DNA of 64,000 nt from Myceligenerans indicum (GTDB taxonomy: Bacteria; Actinomycetota; Actinomycetes; Actinomycetales; Cellulomonadaceae). The notes under the pieces are model-generated. The model was not told the origin of the DNA. It made no database searches and was given only the letters and a program-made list of their open reading frames with translations. A program made the position numbers and the translations under genes. The stretch lies in NCBI RefSeq assembly GCF_016742955.1, contig NZ_JABBYC010000014.1, positions 30,435-94,434 of the forward strand, read 5' to 3'. This document shows positions 49,684 through 57,900 of this stretch, piece after piece (within the stretch, counting starts at the first letter, position 1; each line of letters starts with the position of its first letter).

Positions 49684-49697
49684 AAGTACCGGAACTT
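49684..49697. promoter_or_regulatory. Candidate ROK operator
   Basis: AAGTACCGGAACTT is symmetric except for one central pair and ends 5 bp before the -35 of the sugar operon, between it and the divergent ROK gene. Confidence 0.5.
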
Positions 49698-49701
49698 ATG
49701 A

Positions 49702-49731
49702 TTGACAGTGTGCAGAAGTCGCCCCTATGGT
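49702..49731 (+). promoter_or_regulatory. Strong sigma-70-type promoter for the sugar ABC operon
   Basis: TTGACA (49702-49707), an 18-nt spacer, then TATGGT (49726-49731). The ATG follows 6 nt after the -10, implying a leaderless transcript. It is one of the best promoter matches in the window. Confidence 0.75.
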
Positions 49732-49737
49732 CGGCGT

Positions 49738-51258
49738 ATGGTCACTGGAGACCCCGCAGCACCGCTGCTGCAGATGCACGGCATCGTCAAGCACTTCCCG
49801 GGTGCCAAGGCGCTCGACGGCGTCGACCTCGACGTGCTGCCCGGGGAGGTGCACTGCCTCCTGGGCCAGAACGGGGCCGGGAAGTCGACCCTCATCAAGG
49901 TCCTGGCGGGGGCGCACCAGCCCACCGCCGGGACGATCCGGCTGGACGGCCAGGAGATCCGGATCCCTCACCCGGTCGCGGCCCTCGAGCACGGCATCGC
50001 CACGATGTACCAGGAGCTCGACGTCGTCGACGGCCTCACCGTGGCGGAGAACATCTACCTCGGTCACGAGCTCGCCTCGGCGGGCTTCACCCGGCGGCGC
50101 GAGGTCGCCGGCCGCACCCGCCGCCTCATGGAACGCCTCGGCCACCCGGAGATCGGGCCGCACCGGGAGGTCGGCAGCCTGTCGGCCGCCGGCAAGCAGA
50201 TCGTCTCGATGGCCCGAGCCCTGTCCCGCGACGCACGGGTGATCGTCATGGACGAGCCGTCGGCCGTGCTCGACGCCGGTGAGGTCGACAACCTCTTCCG
50301 GGTCGTGGAGGAGCTCACGGGCCAGGGCATCGCGATCATCTACATCTCCCACCGGCTGGAGGAGATCCGCCGTATCGGCGACCGCCTCACCGTCCTCAAG
50401 GACGGCGTGACCGTGGGCCGGAACCTCCCGGTCGCCTCGACGCCGACGGACGAACTGATCAAACTCATGACCGGCAAGGACGTCGAGTACGCGTTTCCCG
50501 CCCGGCCCGGCGTCCCGCAGGACGCCCCGGTCCGCCTCGTGGTGGACGGCCTCGCGCTCGCGGACACCTTCCAGGACGTCTCGCTCACGGTCCGGGGCGG
50601 AGAGATCGTCGGCCTGGCTGGGCTCGTGGGATCGGGCCGCTCCGAGATCCTCGAGACCATCTGTGGTGCGCGCCGCGCCACGGCGGGGACGGTCACCCTC
50701 GACGGACGGACCCTGCGCCGCGGCTCCGTGACCGCGGCGGTCTCCGCCGGGATCGGGCTCGCGCCGGAGGAGCGCAAGAGCCAGGGCCTGGTGCTCGACG
50801 AACCGGTCTACCGCAATGTGACCCTGGCGAGCTTCGCCCGGATCGCGCAGGCCGGTTGGCTGGACGAACGCGCGGAGAGGACGGCCTCGCAGGAGCAGGC
50901 CGCCGCCCTGGACCTCCGGCCCCGCGACGTGGACCGTGCGATCCGGACCCTGTCGGGCGGCAACCAGCAGAAGGCGATGCTCGCCCGCTGGCTGGTGCAC
51001 GGCTGCGAGGTGCTGCTGCTCGACGAGCCCACCCGCGGCGTCGACGTCGGGGCTCGGTCCGAGATCTACGCGCTCGTCAGGCGGCTGGCCGACGCCGGCA
51101 CCGCCGTGCTCGTGGTCTCGAGCGAGATCCCCGAGGTGCTGGGGCTGGCGGACCAGGTGCTGGTCGTGTCCGACGGACGGGTCGTGCGCAGCGCGCCCGC
51201 GCAGGAGATCGACGAGCACCAGGTGCTCGACCTCGTCATGGAAGGAACAAGCGCGTGA
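49738..51258 (+). CDS. Sugar ABC transporter ATP-binding protein (RbsA/MglA type, two domains)
   Basis: 506 residues with two nucleotide-binding halves. The first has Walker A LLGQNGAGKSTLIK (about 42) and Walker B RVIVMDEPSAVLD. The second has a degenerate Walker A (GLVGSGRSEILET), which is normal in this carbohydrate uptake class 2 family, plus LSGGNQQKAMLARWL and LLLDEPTRGVDVGAR. It energises import of a monosaccharide or small glycoside through the next gene's permease. The ATG at 49738 fits the leaderless promoter. The stop overlaps the permease GTG. Confidence 0.95.
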   Translation: MVTGDPAAPLLQMHGIVKHFPGAKALDGVDLDVLPGEVHCLLGQNGAGKSTLIKVLAGAHQPTAGTIRLDGQEIRIPHPVAALEHGIATMYQELDVVDGLTVAENIYLGHELASAGFTRRREVAGRTRRLMERLGHPEIGPHREVGSLSAAGKQIVSMARALSRDARVIVMDEPSAVLDAGEVDNLFRVVEELTGQGIAIIYISHRLEEIRRIGDRLTVLKDGVTVGRNLPVASTPTDELIKLMTGKDVEYAFPARPGVPQDAPVRLVVDGLALADTFQDVSLTVRGGEIVGLAGLVGSGRSEILETICGARRATAGTVTLDGRTLRRGSVTAAVSAGIGLAPEERKSQGLVLDEPVYRNVTLASFARIAQAGWLDERAERTASQEQAAALDLRPRDVDRAIRTLSGGNQQKAMLARWLVHGCEVLLLDEPTRGVDVGARSEIYALVRRLADAGTAVLVVSSEIPEVLGLADQVLVVSDGRVVRSAPAQEIDEHQVLDLVMEGTSA

Positions 51259-52283
51259 CCGAACCCACGGCCGTCCAGCAGGCCGACCTGGAGACCAAGA
51301 ACGAGAGCAGGACCCGGCGCCCCTCGATGTTCTCCGGCCCCGCCGGCCGCAACGCCGGGCTCGTCCTGGCCCTGGTGCTCATCTGCGTGGTGGGTACCGT
51401 CACCGGCGGTGAGCGGTTCGCCAGCCTCGACAACCTCATGACCGTCCTGCGCCTGGCCGCCGTCATCGGCGTCCTCGCGATCGGGATGACGTTCGTCATC
51501 ACCTCCGGGGGCATCGACCTCTCGGTCGGCTCCGTGATGGGGCTGACCACCGTCTGGGCCACCACCCTGGCGACGCAGGCCATGGCCGAGAGTTTCCACT
51601 GGGTGGTGATGGTGTTCACGGCCATGGTCGTCGGGACCGTCGCCGGCCTCGTCAACGGCCTGATCATCGCCTACGGGCGCGTCGTCCCGTTCATCACCAC
51701 GCTGGCGATGCTCGCCAGCGCCCGCGGCCTGGCGGAGATGATCTCCGACCGGCAGACGCAGCGGGTCCAGAGCGACGCGTTCATCGAGTTCTTCCGCAGG
51801 GAACCCCTCGGGGTGCCGATCCTCGTGTGGATCTTCGCGGTCGTGGCCGTCGCCGGCTGGTTCCTGCTCAACCGGACCACGTTCGGGCGCCGGACCGTCG
51901 CCGTGGGTGGCAACGCGGAGGCGTCACGCCTCGCCGGGATCAAGGTGCAGCGCCACATCCTGTACATCTACGGACTGGCCGGCCTGACCGCGGGGATCGC
52001 CGGTGCGATGATGCTCGGCCGCACCACGGCCGGAACCTCCACCCACGGCACGCTCTGGGAGCTGGAGGCCATCGCCGCCGTCGTCGTCGGCGGCACCCTG
52101 CTGGTCGGCGGCCGCGGCACCATCGTCGGCACCGTCGTGGGCGTCCTCATCTTCACCGTGCTGACCAACGTGTTCACCATCAACAACATGTCGACCTCGG
52201 CGCAGCTCGTCGCCAAGGGCGCCATCATCGTGGCCGCCGTGCTCCTGCAGCAGCGGTTCGCCACCCGGTCGACGCCGACCTGA
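51255..52283 (+). CDS. Sugar ABC transporter permease (RbsC type)
   Basis: 342 residues, about eight to ten membrane helices (BPD_transp_2). The motifs GMTFVITSGGIDLSVGSVMGL, NGLIIAYGRVVPFITTLAML, FGRRTVAVGGNAEASRLAGI and GGRGTIVGTVVGVLIFTVLTN are those of ribose/galactose-type permeases. The first 35 residues are a cytoplasmic hydrophilic extension. The GTG overlaps the ATPase stop, with GAAGGAA as the ribosome site. Confidence 0.95.
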   Translation: MTEPTAVQQADLETKNESRTRRPSMFSGPAGRNAGLVLALVLICVVGTVTGGERFASLDNLMTVLRLAAVIGVLAIGMTFVITSGGIDLSVGSVMGLTTVWATTLATQAMAESFHWVVMVFTAMVVGTVAGLVNGLIIAYGRVVPFITTLAMLASARGLAEMISDRQTQRVQSDAFIEFFRREPLGVPILVWIFAVVAVAGWFLLNRTTFGRRTVAVGGNAEASRLAGIKVQRHILYIYGLAGLTAGIAGAMMLGRTTAGTSTHGTLWELEAIAAVVVGGTLLVGGRGTIVGTVVGVLIFTVLTNVFTINNMSTSAQLVAKGAIIVAAVLLQQRFATRSTPT

Positions 52284-52285
52284 CC

Positions 52286-52303
52286 CGTGCCCTCCGGGGC
52301 ACG
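52286..52303 (+). terminator. Intercistronic hairpin after the permease gene
   Basis: 7-bp stem (52286-52292 with 52297-52303) and a 4-nt loop, immediately after the stop. It may protect or separate the following binding-protein message. Confidence 0.5.
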
Positions 52304-52414
52304 CTCCCCGTCGCAGCCCAGCCCTGACCGCAACCCTCTCCCCGCCGCAGGCCGCGCTGTCCGCGCGCGCCCTGCCTCCCCCCGCAGGTACCGGACCGAA
52401 TCGAGGAAGATCTG

Positions 52415-53473
52415 ATGTCCGCTCGGAAGAACCCACGCCGGATGCTCGCCATCCCCGCCGCCCTCGCCGCCTCCACCCTTCTGCTCGCCGGCTGCGTCAG
52501 CAACGAACCGCCCGAGGAGGAGAACGACTCCATGAGCCAGGAGAGCGGCTCCGGCGGCACCACCAACGACGAACCCGGTGAGACCGTCACGATCGGTTTC
52601 TCCGCACCCGCCGCCGACCACGGCTGGATGGGCGCCATCACGCGCGCGGCCCTGGAGACCGCCGAGCGGTACGACGACGTCGAGCTGCGCCAGGCAGAGG
52701 CCACCAACGACGTCAACATGCAGATCAGCCACATCGAGCAGTTCATCAACGAGGGCGTGGACGCCATCGTGCTGCTCCCGTTCGACGGCGACGCACTCAC
52801 CGAGGTCTCCCTCGACGCGATGGAGGCCGGCATCCCCGTCATCAACGTGGACCGCGAGCTGTCCAGCCCGTTCGCGTCCCGCGCCACCATCCTCGGCGAC
52901 AACTACGGGATGGGCGTCTCCGCCGGCACCTACATCTGCGAGCAGCTCGGGGACCAGCCGGACGCCGTCGTCGCCGAGATCCAGGGCATCGCCAACCTGC
53001 CGCTCACGCAGGACAGGTCCCAGGGCTTCGCCGACGCCCTGAGCGACTGCGGGCTGTCCGTCTCCACCCAGGTGGCCGCCGACTTCACCATCCAGGGAGG
53101 AGAGACCGCCACGTCCAACCTCCTGCAGGCCGAACCCGAGATCGACGCCATCTGGAACCACGACGACGACCAGGGCATCGGCGTCATGGCCGCGATCGAG
53201 AACGCCGGACGTGACGAGTTCTTCATGGTCGGCGGCGCCGGCTCCCTCGACGTCATGGAGCAGATCCAGGCGGGCGACTCCGTCCTGCGGGCCACGGTCA
53301 TCTACCCGTCCACGCAGGCGGCCGACGGCATCAAGCTCGCGCGCCTGATCGCCCAGGACAAGGACATGGCCGACCTGGTCTCCGCGGGCGCGCCGCACAC
53401 CATCCAGCTGCATGCGCCGGTGGTCACCGCCGACAACGTGGACCAGTACCTGGACCTCGGATTCCGCTCCTGA
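52415..53473 (+). CDS. Sugar-binding lipoprotein (RbsB type, Peripla_BP_4)
   Basis: 352 residues. Lipoprotein signal with lipobox LLLAGC (Cys about 28), a short acidic Ser/Gly linker, then the two-lobed sugar-binding fold: TIGFSAPAADHGWMGAITRAA, ISHIEQFINEGVDAIVLLPFDGDAL, GIPVINVDREL, and IDAIWNHDDDQGIGVMAAIENAG. The pattern is typical of ribose/xylose/inositol-binding proteins; the ligand cannot be fixed. ATG after GAGGAAG. Hairpins flank the gene on both sides, a sign of segment-specific mRNA stability. Confidence 0.94.
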   Translation: MSARKNPRRMLAIPAALAASTLLLAGCVSNEPPEEENDSMSQESGSGGTTNDEPGETVTIGFSAPAADHGWMGAITRAALETAERYDDVELRQAEATNDVNMQISHIEQFINEGVDAIVLLPFDGDALTEVSLDAMEAGIPVINVDRELSSPFASRATILGDNYGMGVSAGTYICEQLGDQPDAVVAEIQGIANLPLTQDRSQGFADALSDCGLSVSTQVAADFTIQGGETATSNLLQAEPEIDAIWNHDDDQGIGVMAAIENAGRDEFFMVGGAGSLDVMEQIQAGDSVLRATVIYPSTQAADGIKLARLIAQDKDMADLVSAGAPHTIQLHAPVVTADNVDQYLDLGFRS

Positions 53474-53494
53474 TGAGCGGATCCCGCCCCCGGT

Positions 53495-53515
53495 GGCGAG
53501 GCAGCCCGCCTCGCC
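53495..53515 (+). terminator. Hairpin after the binding-protein gene
   Basis: Perfect 8-bp stem (53495-53502 with 53508-53515) and a 5-nt loop in the 99-bp gap before the oxidoreductase gene; a likely stabiliser or partial terminator. Confidence 0.55.
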
Positions 53516-53572
53516 GCCGCAGTCCCGGCCGTCCACCGGAGGCCGGGTCCCGACGACGGAAGGACCACGTTC

Positions 53573-54751
53573 ATGGGTGACGCGCCCCGCGACCAGCTAG
53601 GCGTCGGCATGGTCGGCTACTCGTTCATGGGCGCCGCCCACTCCCAGGCCTGGCGTACCGCCCCCCGCTTCTTCGAGCTCCCGCTGCGTGTCGGGATGCG
53701 CGTCGTCGCCGGCCGCTCCGCCGCGGGCGTGCGGGAGGCCGCCGACCGGCTCGGCTGGCAGGAGTCGACCACCGACTGGCGCACGCTGCTCGACCGGGAC
53801 GACGTCGAACTGGTCGACGTGTGCACGCCGGGCAACACCCACGCGGAGATCGCCGTCGCCGCCCTCGACGCGGGCAAGCATGTGCTGTGCGAGAAGCCGC
53901 TGGCCAACTCGGTCGCCGAGGCGGAGGAGATGGCCGCCGCCGCCGAGCGTGCGGCCGGTCACGGGGTGCTGGCGATGGTGGGCTTCACCTACCGCCGGGT
54001 GCCGGCGATCCGGCTCGCGCGGGACCTCGTGGCCGCGGGCCGCATCGGCGACGTGCGCCACGTGCGGGCGCAGTACCTGCAGGACTGGCTGACCGACCCC
54101 GCGGAGCCGCTGTCGTGGCGCCTGGACAAGGAGAAGGCCGGCTCGGGTGCGCTCGGCGACATCGGGGCGCACGTCGTGGACCTGGCCCAGTTCATCACCG
54201 GCGAGCAGGTCGTGGGAGTCAGCGGCCTGCTGGAGACGTTCGTCCGCGAGCGGCCCGTCGCGGAGTCGTCCTCCGGCCTGACCGGCCGGGCGGGCGACGG
54301 TACGGGACCGGTCACGGTGGACGACGCCGCGCTGTTCTTCGGACGGCTGTCCGGCGGCGGCCTGGCGAGCTTCGAGGCGACGCGGTTCGCCGCGGGCCGC
54401 AAGAACGCCATCCGGCTCGAGATCAACGGCTCACGCGGCTCGCTGGCGTTCGACTTCGAGGACATGAACGTCCTGCACTTCTTCGACGACGGCGAGGACC
54501 CGGCCACGGCAGGCTTCCGCCGCATCGTGGTGACCGAGCCCGGCCATCCCTACGTGGGGGCCTGGTGGCCACCCGGCCACGGCCTCGGCTACGAGCACGG
54601 GTTCACCCACCAGGTGGTGGACCTGGTCGAGGACCTGGCCGCCGCACGCCAGCCGCGCCCGTCGTTCGCGGACGGCCTGGCAGTCCAGCGCGTGCTCGAC
54701 GCCGTCGAGCGCAGCTGGCAGCAGGACAGCGGCTGGGTGGACGTCGCCTGA
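53573..54751 (+). CDS. Gfo/Idh/MocA family NAD(P)-dependent sugar oxidoreductase
   Basis: 392 residues, cytoplasmic. The Rossmann start is VGMVGYSFMGAAHSQAW, the conserved lysine is in HVLCEKPLANSVAEAEEMA (about 105), and MVGFTYRRVPAIRLARDL and GSGALGDIGAHVVDLAQFITGE (about 195-215) complete the family pattern. These enzymes oxidise sugars, inositols or the C3 hydroxyl of glucosides; ThuB of the trehalose 3-keto pathway belongs here. It lies in the operon between the sugar transporter and the large ThuA protein, so it probably oxidises the imported compound. ATG after GGAAGGA. Confidence 0.93.
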   Translation: MGDAPRDQLGVGMVGYSFMGAAHSQAWRTAPRFFELPLRVGMRVVAGRSAAGVREAADRLGWQESTTDWRTLLDRDDVELVDVCTPGNTHAEIAVAALDAGKHVLCEKPLANSVAEAEEMAAAAERAAGHGVLAMVGFTYRRVPAIRLARDLVAAGRIGDVRHVRAQYLQDWLTDPAEPLSWRLDKEKAGSGALGDIGAHVVDLAQFITGEQVVGVSGLLETFVRERPVAESSSGLTGRAGDGTGPVTVDDAALFFGRLSGGGLASFEATRFAAGRKNAIRLEINGSRGSLAFDFEDMNVLHFFDDGEDPATAGFRRIVVTEPGHPYVGAWWPPGHGLGYEHGFTHQVVDLVEDLAAARQPRPSFADGLAVQRVLDAVERSWQQDSGWVDVA

Positions 54752-54787
54752 CCGGCGGGACCGAGCCCCGCAGAAGGGAGGACAGCG

Positions 54788-54824
54788 ACGGATGCCCGGC
54801 CGGGTACCGGCGACACGCATCCGT
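54788..54824 (+). other. Intercistronic hairpin before the large ThuA gene
   Basis: 8-bp arms (54788-54795 with 54817-54824) enclose an inner ccggc/ccgg pairing. It lies between the oxidoreductase stop and the AAGGAG of the next gene; its role is unknown. Confidence 0.4.
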
Positions 54825-54916
54825 GACGGACAGCAGGACCGGTGACGACACCGTCAGGGCCGACGGGTCGGGACCCCGGAGCGCAACAGAACCGTTCGAC
54901 GACGAAGGAGTTCTTG

Positions 54917-57900
54917 GTGAGAAACTTGCTCTGGGGAGCACCGCGCGGAGGTGGACGGCTGGTCGCCGTCGCCGCCGCACTCGCGGTCGCCGCTCCCATG
55001 ACCCTGGCCACCGCCACCGCGGCCCAGGCGGCCGTCGCACCCGCGCCGCTCGTCGCACCCGCGCCGCTCGTCGCACCCGCGCCGCTCGCCGCAGCCGCGG
55101 CGGACGACCCGTTCAGCGTGCTCGTCTTCTCGCGCACGGCAGGCTTCCGGCACGGGTCGATCCCCACCGGGATCGCGGCGATCGAACAGCTCGGCGCCGA
55201 GCACGGCTTCACGGTGGACGCCACCGAGGATGCCGGGGCGTTCACCGACGAGAACCTCGCAGGCTACGACGTCGTCGCCTGGCTCTCCACCACCGGCGAC
55301 GTCCTGGACGAGACGCAGCAGGCCGCGTTCGAGAGGTACATCCGGAACGGCGGCGGCTACGCCGGCATCCACGCGGCCTCCGACACCGAGTACGACTGGC
55401 CCTGGTACGGCGAGCTGGTGGGCGCCTACTTCAACTCCCACCCGCAGATCCAGGACGCCACGATCAAGGTCGAGGACCCCGCCCACCCGTCGACCGCGAA
55501 CCTGCCGCAACGCTGGCAGCGGCTCGACGAGTGGTACAACTTCCGCTCCGACCCGCGCGACGACGTGCACGTGCTGGCCTCGCTGGACGAGTCCACCTAC
55601 GACGCCGGGACGGGCGCGATGGGCGCCGAGCACCCGATCGCCTGGTGCCAGGCCTACGACGGCGGCCGCTCCTGGTACACCGGCGGCGGCCACACCGACG
55701 CCGCGTACAGCGAGCCCGAGTTCCTCGACCACCTGCTGGGCGGCCTGCGGACCGCGGCGGGCGTCGTCGACTCCGACTGCTCCGCCACACAGAGCGCCGG
55801 CTACGAGATGGTGCCGCTCGACGAGGACACCGCCAACCCGATGATGCTGGACGTCGCCGGGGACGGCACCGTCTTCTACGTCGAGCGGGACGGGCGCGTA
55901 CAGACCATCGACCCGGCGTCGAACACCACCGGCACCGCCATGACACTTCCTGTCACCCAGTCCAACGAGGACGGCCTGACCGGCGTCGTCCTGGACCCGG
56001 ACTTCGCGGACAACGGCTGGGTGTACCTGTTCTGGTCCCCGCAGGACGTCGGCGACGACGGCCCGCACAACCGCGTCTCCCGCTTCGACTACGACGCCGC
56101 CTCCGGCAGCATCGACCCGTCCACGGAGGAGACGGTGCTGGTCATCCCCACACAGCGCGACACCTGCTGCCACGCCGGCGGAGACATGGTCTTCGACGGC
56201 GCGGGCAACCTGTACGTCGCCACCGGCGACAACACCAACCCGTTCGAGTCCCAGGGCTACGCCCCACTGGACGAGCGCGACGGCCGGGAGAACTACGACT
56301 CCCAGCGCACCGCGGCCAACAGCAACGACCTGCGCGGCAAGATCCTGCGCATCACGCCGCAGGACGACGGCTCGTACACGATCCCCGAGGGCAACCTGTT
56401 CGCCCCGGGCACCGCGGACACCCTCCCGGAGATCTACGCGATGGGCTTCCGCAACCCCTTCCGGATCGGCGTCGACCCGGGCACCGGCAGCGTGCTCGTC
56501 GCCGACTACGGTCCGGACGCCGGCTCCGCCGACCCGGACCGCGGCCCCGCCGGCACCGTCGAATGGAACGTTGTCAGCGAGCCCGGCTTCTACGGCTGGC
56601 CGTACTGCACGGGATCGAACAACGCCTACCACGCCTACGACTTCGCCACCGGCCAGTCCGGCGCGGCGTACGACTGCGACGGCGGCCCCGTCAACGACTC
56701 CCCGCACAACACCGGCCTGACCCAGCTGCCGCCCGCCGTGGAGGCCGAGGTCTGGTACGGCTACTCGACCAACCCGCTGTTCCCGGAGATCGGCGGCGGG
56801 GGCGCCCCGATGGGCGGCCCGGTCTACACCTACGACCCGGAGCTCGACTCCGACGTCAAGTGGCCCGCCTACTGGGACGGCAAGGCACTGTTCGGCGAGT
56901 GGAACCAGGGCCGGATGTACTCCTTCCAGCTCGACGGCGAACAGCGCGACGACCTGGTGGACATCAACCGGGTGCTGCCCGGGATCTTCGACCCCGGCGC
57001 CGGGTTCGACCGGCCCATGGACTTCGACTTCGGCCCCGACGGAGCCCTGTACGTCGTGGACTGGGGCTCCGGGTTCGGCGGCAACAACGACAGCTCGGGC
57101 GTCTACAAGGTCGACTACGTCGAGGGCGACCCCGCCCCCGTCGCCCGGGCGAGCGCCGACGTGACCGACGGCCTGGCCCCGCTGACCGTCCACTTCTCCT
57201 CCGAGGGCACCCGGCACCCGGCCGGGGAGCCGATCTCGCTCCAGTGGACGTTCGGCGACGGCTCCGCACCGAGCACCGAGGCGAACCCGACCCACACCTA
57301 CACCGAGAACGGCCGCTACACCGCCCAGCTCGTCGCCACCGACGCCGCCGGACAGACCGGCGTCGCGAACGTGACGGTCGTGGTCGGCAACCTCGCCCCA
57401 CAGGTGTCCATCACCTTCCCGGACAACGGCGGCTTCTTCGAATGGGGCGACCAGGTCCGCTACGAGATCGACGTCGACGACCCCGACGGAGAGGTGACCT
57501 GCGACAACGTCTCGCTGTTCACCTCACTCGGCCACGACTCCCACGCCCACCCGTTCGACGAGCTGACCGGCTGCTCGGGCGTCGTCCAGACCGCCCGCGA
57601 CGAGGGCCACGGCATCGAGTCGAACATCTTCTGGGTCATCGAGGCCTTCTACACCGACGACGGCGGCGCGGCAGGCGTCCCCCTCACCACCTCCGACCTC
57701 CAGGTGCTCCAGCCCAAGCTGGTCCAGGCCGAGTTCTTCACCGGAACCGGCCGCGTGGACGGCATCGGCGACGGCGCCGGCGACCCCGGCGTCCAGATCG
57801 AGGAGACCGGCGACACCGCCGGCGGCGGCCAGAACATCGGGTTCATCGAACCCGGCGACTACTGGGCCCACGAACCCGTCAGCCTGTCCGACGTCGACGC

